Shown: positions 10,285 through 21,181 of the stretch, one piece after another
Layout of the letters: every line of letters starts with the position of its first letter
Numbering within the stretch: the first letter of the stretch is position 1
Assembly (NCBI GenBank): GCA_051294375.1
Contig: CM119267.1
Location: 3,860,223-3,924,222 of the forward strand
Direction: 5' to 3'
Length of the DNA stretch: 64,000 bases
Source: Paraspadella gotoi
Taxonomy: Eukaryota; Chaetognatha
Notes under the pieces: model-generated
The model's input: only the letters and a program-made list of their open reading frames with translations
Told to the model about the DNA's origin: nothing
The model's database searches: none
Program-made: the position numbers and the translations under genes

Positions 10285-12804
10285 TTCCTTTTTTTCTTTT
10301 TTAGCTTTAATTCAAAATCAAATTTATTGTAAATTTTATTAGATTTTTGGTTAAGGATTATTAGTGTTAAGAGATAAAGTTAGGTTAGGGGTTTTATTAA
10401 GCATTTAGAGTTAAATAATCTTAAATATTGAAATTAAAATAATATTAAATTAATATTAAAATTTAAACCAAATTTACCAATTACGAAAACAAAATCGGGC
10501 GCTATCGGAAAAATAGTGCCAATTATTTTACTCGAAACAAACTTTTTGAAAAATTATTTTTAAATGATTTATGATTTATGTTTTGAATGAAGGAAATAAT
10601 AAATAAATAAGTTAATAAATAAATAAATAAATAAATGCACCAAAATATCCCATTTTCTCACCTTCATCATTAAATTGTCGGGCTTCAGATCACAATGCAC
10701 GATGTCTTTGTCGTGAAGTTGCTTAATTCCCTTAAGGATCGCGAAGGCCATCCTTCGGACGACATCCTCCGGGAATCCCTCGTACCCTCGTTCCTCGAGA
10801 CGTCCTCGAGGCTGCTGCCGAGAAGTTCGAAGACGAGGATCGTGTGACCCCGGAAGTCATGGTGGAATTCCTTGAGGATACCAAGTTGGAGAGGCCCTCG
10901 GAGCGGCCTTTTCGAGGCTCCTCAAGAGATTCACCTCGCGACGAGCCTCTTTTAAGAGCGACCCTGTACTGGCGAAGGATTTTGAGAGCGACCGTTTGGG
11001 AAGTCTTGTGGTCGATGGCCTTTACCACTTGGCCGAAGCTTTCCTTCGCCTGGAGAGAGGAAGTGGGGGGTTAAAAAGCAAACGATCTTTAATAAAACGA
11101 GGCGATATTTAATTAAGTCGAAAGTTTTCCAAAAAAATAAGTATTTAAATGTATCAAAAAAAAAAAAAAAAATCGGACCGAAACTTACCTAAAACTTGGA
11201 GAATTTCGTATCGAAATAGGACGTGGTCACCGGAAGGAAGTTATAAATTCCCTTTTCGTCATTGAACACGAGTTGATCGTCGACGACAAAATGTTCGTTT
11301 TTCCTGTTAAATAAAGAGAATTAAAGTTAATTATGAACTATAATAATAATAATTTATAAACTAAAAAATATCTCAAACGAGTTAGCAAATGTTTTATTGT
11401 TAAAACGCGATTCCAATAGCCCAATCGAAAAGCGAACAAAATTTTTAACTTTTAAAAAAATAATAAAATTTACTCTCGAATATCGCGGATTTTCATTGTT
11501 TAATATCGATCAAAGTTAAATTCTTTTTTTTTTCACTTTCGATCTTAATATTCAATTTTCTCAACGCATAATAATTTTTTAAACTAATGATGACATAAAG
11601 AATTAAGTTTTTAAATATGTTAACATTTACATGTTCTTACTGTTTACATTTACAAGTATACAATCGCCACTTACCTTTGAGCGTCGACGCCGCCGAAGTA
11701 AATTTCGCTAAAGTTCTTCGCTTCCTCCTCCTCCCATTGAGTCAAGTTTTCAAAGAAGGGTGTGGAGTAGGACTCGGGCGGGAGGAGTAGGAGGGCGAAC
11801 GGGAGCCGGAACCGGCGCCGGCGTTGGCGCACGGTATCGGGACGCCGACATTTTCGCCAAGAGGTTTGAACGCCGTCACGAATTCCTCATTGCGCTGATC
11901 GCTGACGGAGGAGTAGGAGGAAGTTCTGGGGGCGGGAGGCGTGGAAGGAAAGTAGAGAGGGGGAGACTCGAAGGTCGAGTAGTAGGAGGAGAAGGATTGG
12001 CGTAGGGAATGAGGTTAGGAGCGTAGCGATGCTTTCTCGCGAACGGGAGCCATGGCGTTAATACGGAGAGAAAAGATAGAGAGCGAGACGGAGTTTAGTT
12101 TATGTGGTAAATATGGATTACGGAGTTTCGTAATTTGGGAATTTGAGAGTTTTGATAATCGGAAAATTAAGATTTAAATATTCCGAAAATAAGATTGAAA
12201 AAAAAACCCGTATGGAGATTTTCACAATGCGATTAGACGTTTGGTCAAAAATGAGATAAAATTCGTTTCGATTCGAGAAAATTGGTTTTCGTCCAAGAAA
12301 ATTTGGGGAAATGTGAGAGACGGAGACAATGTCGTGGGTTTTAAATGGGAAGAAGAGGAAGAGGGAATAGAGAGAGAGAGAGATCGAGGGATCGAAGAGG
12401 AGAAGAGGAAGAGGGAGAGACAGGAGAGAGAGAGAGAGATCGAGGGTTCGAAGGAGGAGGAAGAGGGAGAGACAGAGAGGGAGAGAGAGAGAGAGATCGA
12501 GGGTTCGAAGGAGGAGGAAGAGGAAGAGAGAGAGATAGGGAGAGAGAGATGCCACGGATCGAGAGTCTTTGTCTTCGTCTTCACTTTCGTCTCTTCGTCT
12601 CTCTTCTTTTCTCGACACCATAAAATTCCTTCCTCTTCCTTGTCGTTGTTGTCGTCGTCTTCGTCATGGTGTATCTATTAATTAATGTAAAGTATAATTT
12701 TCATCAATTTTTTTTTTAATTTCAATTTTAAATTATTAATTAAAACTTTTATCCGATATATTTCCTCTGTATCTTTTTCTTCTTTTTCGTTGCCTTCGAA
12801 TTCA
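8703..12804 (+). repeat. 4.1-kb tandem duplication, copy 1
   Basis: It runs from CAAGTTGATTAAATTATGC in the minisatellite to GCCTTCGAATTCA and is repeated at 12805-16934. It contains the right half of the TIR element and kinase exons 3, 2 and 1. Nearly all differences from copy 2 are 1-base homopolymer indels, and they break the coding frame only in this copy. That fits a mis-assembled, less-polished duplicate better than an old paralogue. Confidence 0.9.
10662..12053 (-). pseudogene. Frame-broken duplicate of DYRK exons 1-3
   Basis: Cognates of exon 3 (10662-11049, 388 vs 389 bases), exon 2 (11189-11303, 115 vs 116) and exon 1 (11675-12053, 379 vs 392) keep all their splice-site dinucleotides. 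The frames are broken by lost or gained bases in homopolymers: in the GAGACGGTC cognate, in TTACCAAG, in CTCGGGAGC, an extra T in CCTCTTT, and an extra T in the exon-1 CTTCTCG. The GC-rich Pro/Ala stretch of exon 1 is also shortened. It lies in intron 3 of the intact model. It is probably an assembly artefact, though a genuine recent pseudo-copy is possible. Confidence 0.75.
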
Positions 12805-14132
12805 CAAGTTGATTAAATTATGCAAGTTGACCAAGTTAGCTTAATTATTATTGACCTGGAATTTTGTATGTGAGTAGAAAAGTGTGTGATTGAACAGGAA
12901 ACCAAGTTTCGATGGAATCTTTTGAGTGGAAATGAGTTTAAATGGAAAAAAACAAAAAACCTGTTTCACTAATTAATTATGCTTTTTTTTATTTTTATAT
13001 TAAATGTAAATGCAGGATGTATTAATAAATCAAATAATTAATCAGTTAATTAATCAATTAGTCAATTAATTAATCAATAATTAATTAATAAGTCAATGAA
13101 TCCGTCCATCCGTCCCACCTTAGCAAAAAGCTCCAATAACTCGTGATTGGCTGGTTGGATTGGAATGGAATTTTGTGTGTGGGTAGGAAAGTGTGTGATA
13201 AAGCTGGATATAAAGTTTCGACGGAATCGTGTGAATGGAAATGAGTTTAAGTGGAAAAAACATAAGTCGCATTTACTAAAATATTTTTACTTATTTTAAC
13301 TAATAAGTATTTTAATTAATCATAATTGGATGGATAAATTGAGTTCAAATTTTTTGTGTGGGTAGAAAAATGTGTAACGATGCTTGATATAAAGTTTCGT
13401 TGGAACGTACGAGTGGAAATGAGTTAAATGAAAAAAAATATGAGTCACATTTACTTGAATCTTTTTACTTATTTTAACCCATAATAGATTGAGATGAAAT
13501 ATTTGTTAGCGGGTAGAGAGAGAGAGAGCGAGAAAAATGAGCATAAGGATCGTCGCAATTGCAAAGAGAGAGAGAGAGGAGCAGAAAAATGAGCATAAGG
13601 ATCGTTGCAATGCAGAGAGAGAGAGAGAGAGAAAAAAGAGAGCAATCGAGATTAAAATTAGCAAATAAAAAAGTTGTTATTTTACTCACTGAATAAAAAT
13701 ACTTAAAATACTTACAAAATACATAAAATTGATAAAAATATTATTCCGATAACATTGTTTAATCACATGTAATATATCTAGTAAGGCGGGCCAAAATTGA
13801 ACATTTTTTATAACTTCTAGTTCTCTTTAAAATTTTTTTTTTCCTTTTATTACTAAATCGATTTTCAATGTAACTTTTTGAATAGTTCATTGGGTTGTTG
13901 CACTGAAGCTTTTAAATATTTATAATATATAATAATTATATAAAGTTTTGACGGAATTGTGCCAGTGGAAATGAGTTTAGATGGAAAAAACATAAGTCAC
14001 ATTTACTTGAATCTTTAATATTAATGAATTACTAATAAATGTTTTATTAATTAATTAATTAATTAATTAATTAGAAAAAATGATGCAAGTTAAAAGAATC
14101 TTAAAGCATAAAGATCGTCGCAATTGCATAAA

Positions 14133-14188
<56 letters not shown>

Positions 14189-14773
14189 AAATAAAATAGA
14201 GGATATTGTTTGTTTTGATAAAATGTAAACAAAACATATTTAATAACTGTCCTAACCCAATTTTAAGGACATCGATGATGTTAAGTTGTATATAAATTTA
14301 AAATTAATTATTACATATTAAAATTAATTAATTAATCGATTAATTAATTATTTATTTATCGTAGGCAGATCCGACATCGTTTGCTCAAACTTGTTTCCTT
14401 TTTTTTCTTTTTTAGCTTTAATTCAAAATCAAATTTATTGTAAATTTTTATTAGATTTTTGGTTAAGGATTATTAGTGTTAAGAGATAAAGTTAGGTTTA
14501 GGGGTTTTATTAAGCATTTAGAGTTAAATAATCTTAAAATATTGAAATTAAAATAATATTAAATTAATATTAAAATTTAAACCAAATTTACCAATTACGA
14601 AAACAAAATCGGGCGCTATCGGAAAATAGTGCCAATTATTTTACTCGAAACAAACTTTTGAAAAATTATTTTTAAATGATTTATGATTTATGTTTTGAAT
14701 GAAGGAAATAATAAATAAATAAGTTAATAAATAAATAAATAAATAAATGCACCAAAATATCCCATTTTCTCAC

Positions 14774-15162
14774 CTTCATCATTAAATTGTCGGGCTTCAG
14801 ATCACAATGCACGATGTCTTTGTCGTGAAGTTGCTTAATTCCCTTAAGGATCGCGAAGGCCATCCTTCGGACGACATCCTCCGGGAATCCCTCGTACCCT
14901 CGTTCCTCGAGACGGTCCTCGAGGCTGCTGCCGAGAAGTTCGAAGACGAGGATCGTGTGACCCCGGAAGTCATGGTGGAATTCCTTGAGGATTACCAAGT
15001 TGGAGAGGCCCTCGGGAGCGGCCTTTTCGAGGCTCCTCAAGAGATTCACCTCGCGACGAGCCTCTTTAAGAGCGACCCTGTACTGGCGAAGGATTTTGAG
15101 AGCGACCGTTTGGGAAGTCTTGTGGTCGATGGCCTTTACCACTTGGCCGAAGCTTCCTTCGC
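14774..15162 (-). CDS. DYRK-family kinase, exon 3 (kinase N-lobe and catalytic loop)
   Basis: This exon encodes residues 170 (split codon) to 299, between acceptor CTTCCTCTCTCCAG and donor AAG|GTGAGA; it enters at phase 1 and leaves at phase 0. Visible are the rest of the P-loop GEGSFG (170-175), the DYRK-typical QVVKAIDHKTSQTVALK with ATP-binding Lys192, Glu207 in EARREVNLL as the likely helix-C partner, and HCDLKPDN (288-295) with catalytic Asp290. HCD in place of HRD is the rule in DYRK kinases. The reading is uninterrupted here, unlike the near copy at 10662-11049. It would splice to exon 4 at 6867 across about 7.9 kb as assembled, or about 3.8 kb if the duplication is false. Confidence 0.9.
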
Positions 15163-15300
15163 CTGGAGAGAGGAAGTGGGGGGTTAAAAAGCAAACGATC
15201 TTTAATAAAACGAGGCGATATTTAATTAAGTCGAAAGTTTTCCAAAAAAATAAGTATTTAAATGTATCAAAAAAAAAAAAAAAATCGGACCGAAACTTAC

Positions 15301-15416
15301 CTAAAACTTGGAGAATTTCGTATCGAAATAGGACGTGGTCACCGGGAAGGAAGTTATAAATTCCCTTTTCGTCATTGAACACGAGTTGATCGTCGACGAC
15401 AAAATGTTCGTTTTTC
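15301..15416 (-). CDS. DYRK-family kinase, exon 2 (DH-box region)
   Basis: This 116-base exon lies between acceptor TTTATTTAACAG and donor TTTTAG|GTAAGT. Phase 2 in and phase 1 out match both neighbours. It encodes KNEHFVVDDQLVFNDEKGIY and then NFLPGDHVLFRYEILQVL (132-169). It aligns with the class 2 DYRK segment just before the P-loop (aspartate-rich stretch, PxDH, (Y/F)RYE(I/V)L), which is needed for folding and first autophosphorylation in that family. Confidence 0.88.
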
Positions 15417-15783
15417 CTGTTAAATAAAGAGAATTTAAAGTTAATTATGAACTATAATAATAATAATTTATAAACTAAAAATATCTCAAACGAGTTAGCA
15501 AATGTTTCATTGTTAAAACGCGATTCCAATAGCCCAATCGAAAAGCGAACTCTACAAAATTTTTAACTTTTAAAAAAATAATAAAATTTACTCTCGAATA
15601 TCGCGGATTTTCATTGTTTAATATCGATCAAAGTTAAATTCTTTTTTTTTTTCACTTTCGATCTTAATATTCAATTTTCTCAACGCATAATAATTTTTAA
15701 ACTAATGATGACATAAAGAATTAAGTTTTTAAATATGTTAACATTTACATGTTTACATTTACAAGTATACAATCGCCACTTAC

Positions 15784-16175
15784 CTTTGAGCGTCGACGCC
15801 GCCGAAGTAAATTTCGCTAAAGTTCTTCGCTTCCTCCTCCTCCCATTGAGTCAAGTTTTTCAAAGAAGGGTGTGGAGTAGGACTCGGGGCGGGAGGAGTA
15901 GGAGGGCGAACGGGAGCCGGAACCGGCGCCGGAACCGGCGCCGGCGCCGTCGACGGTATCGGGACGCCGACATTTTCGCCAAGAGGTTTGAACGCCGTCA
16001 CGAATTCCTCATTGCGCTGATCGCTGACGAGAGGAGTAGGAGGAAGTTCTGGGGGCGGGAGGCGTGGAAGGAAAGTAGAGAGGGGGAGACTCGAAGGTCG
16101 AGTAGTAGGAGGAGAAGGATTGGCGTAGGGAATGAGGTTAGGAGCGTAGCGATGCTTCTCGCGAACGGGAGCCAT
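15784..16175 (-). CDS. DYRK-family kinase, exon 1 (N terminus)
   Basis: The ATG at 16175 is in a strong context (GCCATGG). It opens MAPVREKHRYAPN, followed by a Pro/Ala-rich low-complexity stretch (about 19-112) with repeated PAPVPAPV. The exon then ends LTQWEEEEAKNFSEIYFGGV (about 107-127), matching the class 2 DYRK (DYRK2/3/4) motif of a Leu-Thr, acidic helix and EIYF upstream of the kinase domain. The donor is CAAAG|GTAAGT at phase 2; the split codon AG|G joins exon 2 as Arg131. Joined exons give 532 residues, compact for this class. The intact frame distinguishes it from the copy at 11675-12053. Confidence 0.88.
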
Positions 16176-16760
16176 GGCGTTAATACGGAGAGAAAAGATA
16201 GAGAGCGAGACGGAGTTTAGTTTATGTGGTAAATATGGATTACGGAGTTTCGTAAATTGGGAATTTGAGAGTTTTATAATCGGAAATTAAGATTTAAATA
16301 TTCCGAAAATAAGATTGAAAAAAAACCCGTATGGAGATTTTCACAATGCGATTAGACGTTTGGTCAAAATGAGATAAAATTCGTTTCGATTCGAGAAAAT
16401 TGGTTTTCGTCCAAGAAAATTTGGGGAAATGTGAGAGACGGAGACAATGTCGTGGGTTTTAAATGGGGAAGAAGAGGGAAGAGGGAGATAGAGAGAGAGA
16501 GAGATCGAGGGATCGAAGGAGGAGGAAGAGGGAAGAGGGAGAGACAGGGAGAGAGAGAGAGAGATCGAGGGTTCGAAGGAGGAGGAAGAGGGAGAGACAG
16601 AGAGGGAGAGAGAGAGAGAGATCGAGGGTTCGAAGGAGGAGGAAGAGGGAAGAGAGAGAGATAGGGAGAGAGAGATGCCACGGAATCGAGAGTCTTTGTC
16701 TTCGTCTTCACTTTCGTCTCTTCGTCTCTCTTCTTTTCTCGACACCATAAATTCTCTTCC
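16176..16760 (-). promoter_or_regulatory. Probable DYRK 5' leader with GA repeats and uORFs
   Basis: Upstream of the start codon lie three units of about 60 bases (GA array plus ATCGAGGGTTCGAAGGAGGA on the + strand) at about 16490-16660. An upstream ATG at 16748 (minus) opens MVSRKEERRRDESEDEDKDS before running into repeat translation. If transcribed, these would be uORFs in a structured pyrimidine-rich leader. No TATA box or start site can be assigned. Confidence 0.4.
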
Positions 16761-16935
16761 TCTTCCTTGTCGTTGTTGTCGTCGTCTTCGTCATGGTGTA
16801 TCTATTTAATTTAATGTAAATATAATTTTCATCAATTTTTTTTTTAATTTCAATTTAAATTATTAATTAAAACTTTTATCCGAATATATTTTCCTCTGTA
16901 TCTTTTTCTTCTTTTTCGTTGCCTTCGAATTCACT

Positions 16936-16942
16936 TACTCAC

Positions 16943-16978
<36 letters not shown>

Positions 16979-16980
16979 GG
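16936..16980. repeat. (CT)n microsatellite
   Basis: CT array, interrupted once by CG, just outside the 4.1-kb duplication. Confidence 0.9.
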
Positions 16981-17031
16981 GTAAGGTGCAGCGAGGGATA
17001 TCAAAAAATTTCGAAGACCGTTGACTGAAAT

Positions 17032-17182
17032 TTAGTCGTCGTCGTCGTCGTCTTTTTTGCAGTAATCGAGTCCGGCCAACTTGGTATAGGGTAAGCTCGA
17101 GTTAGTAGTAGTAGTACTAATAGTAGTAGTAGTACTAAGTTCTATACAAAGGTTATCATACAGCCGAAACGTGTCCGTTTTC
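17032..17182 (-). CDS. Possible small gene, exon 2 (Asp-rich C terminus)
   Basis: Following acceptor TTTTACAAGAAG, the frame reads KTDTFRLYDNLCIELS, a Ser/Thr-rich repeat stretch, then SSLPYTKLAGLDYCKKDDDD with an Asp tail and TAA. Phase 1 joins the split TG|G codon of exon 1 as Trp. The joined model is 95 residues with no signal peptide or recognised domain. Two cautions apply. The exon start overlaps a repeat module (CGAAACGTGTCCGTTTT) also found at 24443. The Thr and Asp runs come from trinucleotide repeats. Confidence 0.3.
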
Positions 17183-17282
17183 CTTCTTCTTGTAAAATAA
17201 ACAAATTTTGTCGTTGTTGTCACCTGATATGAAACTGTATGGAATTGGTATACAACAAATTAAAAAGTTTGAGGCGACTTAC

Positions 17283-17420
17283 CACTGGCCTCCGTTACTG
17301 TCCTTCCTTCTAATCTCTTTCGGGTCGGTCAGTGACTACGGTCACTTCGCCCACTTCGACCTTAGATCTTAGACCGGACGCATCAATAGGACCGACGAGA
17401 CCCAGAGACCCTAAGGTCAT
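17283..17420 (-). CDS. Possible small gene, exon 1
   Basis: ATG at 17420 opens MTLGSLGLVGPIDASGLRSK, then VEVGEVTVVTDRP. The frame meets TAG unless one C of a CCC run is removed, after which it reads KEIRRKDSNGGQ up to donor CAGTG|GTAAGT. The intron to exon 2 is 100 bases. The correction is inferred from the homopolymer errors seen elsewhere. It lies upstream of, and on the same strand as, the DYRK gene. Family unknown. Confidence 0.3.
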
Positions 17421-17639
17421 GTTATCCATTCATTCAATAAATTAAAGATTTCTTGCCGAGCAGCTGTCTCTTACTCTTTTTATGGTCGTTTGGTCAATTT
17501 TTCGGCCAATTTTTCGATCGCTTGGCATTTTTTACTGGCCACTACTTGAAACCTCACAGAATGCGTTTCCTCCTGTTAGAAATCCTGTTTGACGAGTTTT
17601 TGATGTACTTTTTTCATGATAGAATAAAGGTTAGACGAA

Positions 17640-17730
17640 ATAACATTTTTTTAAAGTTTTTCACAACGAATTTTATTTTTGTAACAGCACACATGTTTCG
17701 AACGTGCATTTCGTTCTTCATCAGTGCTTT
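17640..17730 (-). other. Hammerhead-like repeat module (copy 1)
   Basis: On the minus strand CTGATGA (17718-17724) is followed by a helix GAACG/CGTTC (17712-17716 with 17700-17704) and then GAAAC (17695-17699). That is the order of the hammerhead core CUGANGA-stem II-GAAA. AGCA before and TGCT after could form stem I, but a canonical UH cleavage site is not clear. Related modules lie at 24420 and 62142. Confidence 0.4.
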
Positions 17731-18320
17731 ATCTGAATTACATAAAATTTGGTAGTTTAATGTTGATATTGAGAGAGAGAAGACAAAAGGATAAAGCTTC
17801 CAACAAAGGATTGAGGGAAAGGCAACATTAGAGGGTGAGGACAGCTGAAGTTTTAGCTCAGATTGAGGGATACAGAAGTGAAAAGAAAATGAAATGAAAT
17901 GAAAAAACAAACAGGAAAAAGGTTCAAATATTTATTGCGACTTTCTTCTTCAACTCGTGATAAACCCTTCGAACGGGGCGAAGCTAAAATAGTAAAATAG
18001 TAAGGGCGAAGACAAAACTTCTTCACACCGACTTTGGACAGGCGATTTCCGTTGGACACCATTTTTGTTTTCTGACGGAGTTTTATTAAAAATCTCACTT
18101 GCTTTTTCTTATTTAATTTATTGGTTATTGGTTGGTAGGCAAGTTGGTTGGTTGGGAAAGAGAAGCAATATCACCGAGTATTAAATTGGTAGAACCAATA
18201 TATAAATTATTGATTCATTCAATCACTAAGATATCTTGTCCCCTTACTTAGGCTATGGTAGACTCAATCATTCTTATAAGATATTTCATAAAATTCTGCT
18301 CCTTGTATTTTGATGCTGTA
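17731..18320. other. Intergenic; one short Lys/Arg-rich frame
   Basis: A minus-strand ATG at 18062 opens MVSNGNRLSKVGVKKFCLRP for about 60 residues. It has no splice context or homology I recognise. The rest is AT-rich. Confidence 0.3.
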
Positions 18321-18885
18321 CAATAAGGCGTAGTGAAAGTTGCAGATTAAAATTCGAATAGTTTGATTGATATATAAAAAAAAATGTTTTTAATTTATAA
18401 AGTTTCGCATATGCCCATATTTATACAGTACTTACCATAGAAAATTTCAAAAAAATGAAAAATAAGTTTTTTTTAGTTTTGAAAGCAGATTCGAATTTCC
18501 CATTAAAAGTTGATAGAAGAAAATATAAGTTTTAATCAAAAATCATTTCATTAAGTTAGCTAAAAAATTTTTAAAATTTTAATTAAATTATAGGTTAACT
18601 ATAACAGTTAAGATTTTAACCCACTTAATGAATAATTTTCTAAAAAGAGTTATATTTACTTTTATCAACTTTTCGTGAGGAATTCGAATCTGCTTTCAAA
18701 AATAGGAAAAAAACATTTTAAAATTTTACCATTTTTATGTATAAATATGGGCGTATGCAAAAATTGAAAAATAAAAAAATAAATTTTTTTATTTAAAAAT
18801 GTTCATAGGTACAAGCCAGTTTATGATCTACTATTCGAATTTTGATTCTACTCGAGTTTAATATTTTTGCTACGCTTTACGTATT
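18321..18885. repeat. 565-bp imperfect palindrome (foldback element)
   Basis: Paired words mirror around about 18595: GCGTAG / CTACGC, AATTCGAATAGT / ACTATTCGAATTT, CATATGCCCATATTTATA / TATAAATATGGGCGTATG, GAAAGCAGATTCGAATT / AATTCGAATCTGCTTTC, AAAAGTTGATA / TATCAACTTTT, CATTAAGT / ACTTAATG. Arms of about 230 bases reach almost to the centre. No ORF. This fits a foldback-type non-autonomous DNA element. Confidence 0.8.
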
Positions 18886-18923
18886 CCTCGATCTAATACT
18901 TAAGGGAGTGTTCTTTTTATACA

Positions 18924-19115
18924 ATTGAAACATTATACCACTTCATTGATAGGGAAGCCAGGTACTCTGGGAGTGAATAAACGAGACTGTGTGAGAGTCT
19001 TTTTTAAAAGCTTGCAGGGACCTGCTATGTCATTATCTTGTAAGAGTGATGTAGGCCTTAAACCACCAAAGCCTGTCCAAAGTCAGAGGCAAGATAGCTT
19101 AGTTATTAACTGAAT
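18924..19115 (+). repeat. Interspersed repeat family R4, well-preserved copy
   Basis: It shares CACTTCATTGATAGGGAAGC, CCAGGTACTCTGGGAGTGAA, CTTGTAAGAGTGATG, and the CTTAAACCACCAAAGC and TGTCCAAAGTCAG blocks with 34095 and 53855. Unknown class, non-coding. Confidence 0.7.
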
Positions 19116-20397
19116 GGATAATTTTTATGTTTGTATTGAACTAAGTTCGGAGAAGTGGCTGTCTTTGAATTTTAACTGTCTAGGCTTATTCTGCGCATTG
19201 AAGACCAAATAAATTCGGGTATAAATGGCGCAGAAGAGACGATGACGCCGGTCATGACGCCCTGGAGATGATGACCACAAAGTCTCAGTAGATTACGTCG
19301 GCTAAGGCCGAAAGGACGACGATCTACAAATCCCAGGACTTGACGAAAGGTCAATGACGTGTCTGATGCTTGTGAGAATAGTCTGTAGTTGTTTGTAGTA
19401 GTCTTGAGTCGTAGTCTGTAGTAGTTAGAAGTCTTGGGCAAGGAATAACAAAACATTTAGTACAAACTCAACAAATATATATAAGTTTAAAGTGTCTTTT
19501 ACTTGTTTCTGAAGCCAATAATAAACAAAAAGAGATGCTTCTCTCATAGAAAAGTTCAAACCAGCGATCACACAAAAAATAAGATTCCGAGATATCTAAA
19601 AAGAGTTTAAATGCTCTGAAAAGAACTAAAAACCCAGTGACAACTTTGAGATCTGAAGATACCACGTGGACAAAATTCGAAATCACGGGAACCAATCAGA
19701 ATCAGCTGTACACTGCCTTCGGAATTCTGTACTTAGGTATAAACAAAAGAGAGCCTAAAGATGTCGTGGCGATCGCTAGAACGGAGGCATTTTCGATGTC
19801 AGTAATAAAGAAGCATGGAGAGAAAAGGTAGAGAAGCTGGATTTCCTCGTAATATAAAAGATAGTTATTTCGTAACAATGTTGGTTGTACCAATTTGAAA
19901 ATAACCAAGAAAAACCCTTGTATAATTTTTGCTTCATCCCGAAAACGTGATCATTTGTTAGCCCCACTTCCGCTTTTTGTTTTTCACTGCTTCGAATTTC
20001 TGCTTATTCAACGCCGTTTATTTTGAAGTTTAAACGCCGATTTATTGTTCATTTATCGTTGATGTAATCGTTTAAATAGTGTGATTATTTTAATTGCGTT
20101 TATTAACTTTATAATGAAACATTTTATATTAAACTGTTATTTTGTCTGTTTTTCAGCCCAGCGGATTCTTTCGATTATTTACGGCTTCTTTCTCGGATTC
20201 CCTTCCGATTTCTCATCGGATTCTCACGTATGTTTACTGCTGCATTTCGGTTCCAATTACCGTTTCTTGACGGTCTCTTATCGGCTTCTTTTACGGCTTC
20301 CTTTATGGGTTTTAAATCATTATGAAATATGAAATATTATGGATATTTGCTTACTTTAAATGTTTATACTGTGGCTACGAATTCGTTTATATATGTA
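19116..20397. other. Intergenic with one uncertain minus-strand frame
   Basis: The minus frame 19172-19456 contains FRQVLGFVDRRPFGLSRRNL and ends IWSSMRRISLDS. It has mixed composition, but its 5' part is a TAGTAGT-repeat translation and there are no convincing splice sites. A TATAAAT word lies at 19219 (+). Nothing else recognised. Confidence 0.25.
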
Positions 20398-20905
20398 ACA
20401 AGTTTGAGCAAACTGTCGGATCTGCCCACGATCTTTATCGGTAATTAATTATTAATTAATTATTTAAGTTAATATTATTTAATTAATGATTAATTAACTA
20501 ATTGATTAATTATTTGATTAATTAATACATCTTGCATTTACATTTAAAATAAAAAGAAAAAGAAGCATAATCAATTAGTGAAATAGGTTGTTTTATCCAT
20601 TTAAACTCATTTCCATTCAAACGATTCCATCGAAACTTCATATACAGCTCAATCACACACTTCCTTACCCACACACAAAATTTTATTCCAATCCATCCAT
20701 CCAATCACGAGTAATTGGTCTTTTTTTGCTAAGGTGGGACGGACGGACATCGTTGTTTTTTTTTTTTGCATAATTTATCATAAATCGATGTTCTGACATG
20801 ATATAAGCGAGTGCCCAACAATATTGAAGGGGCGCACCGACGGACCGACAAAGTGAATTACAGAGTCGGGATCTGCTGAAAGCAGATCCGACTAAAAAAT
20901 ATGCC
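20398..20905 (-). mobile_element. Short complete copy of the TIR element
   Basis: In minus orientation it begins AGTCGGATCTGC with the self-complementary GCAGATCCCGAC, carries one monomer (GTGTGGGTAAGGAAGTGTGT, CGATGGAATCG, AATGAGTTTAAATGG), and ends GGCAGATCCGACAG followed by TTTGCTCAAACTTG. At about 510 bp with 11-bp inverted ends and no ORF, it looks like a MITE and defines the family's boundaries. Confidence 0.65.
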
Positions 20906-21181
20906 TAAACTTTGAAACACGTCTACAATGTACGACACAGTAAGTGTCCCCTCCTAGGTTTAGTTAGAAACCATAACAACCCTGCTATCTAAACGAGTAA
21001 AATATTCCAATTTTAGACAAATTTTAAGTACCTTAAAAATAACAAGTTTGAACAAACAATGCCTGATATGCTCACCATAATTTTGCGGTAATTAAATTTT
21101 GTAATTATATACTCAATCATTATTATTATTATTATTATTCGTTAGCTTTGACACGATGACTAATCGAGTCTCATCTCTGAC
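20906..21181. other. AT-rich spacer
   Basis: No gene. AACAAGTTTGAACAAACAAT near 21040-21060 is a diverged fragment of the TIR-element terminus. A short (ATT)n run lies at 21120-21140. Confidence 0.5.

Larger units (their letters stand above)
12805..16934 (+). repeat. 4.1-kb tandem duplication, copy 2
   Basis: This is the second copy of 8703-12804, ending at GCCTTCGAATTCAC. It starts abruptly inside the element's minisatellite flank, so the junction lies at 12804/12805. It carries the intact kinase exons 1-3. Confidence 0.9.

Noticed and set aside
10662-12053. A second functional DYRK gene
   Set aside because: Frames are broken by homopolymer indels, there is no separate exon 4, and flanks are identical to copy 2.
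12118-12621. Ser/Leu-rich and Arg/Glu-rich ORFs over GA arrays (also 16341-16750, 25630-26231, 42543-43400, 54733-55277)
   Set aside because: CT and GA dinucleotide arrays are open in all frames; these are repeat translations.
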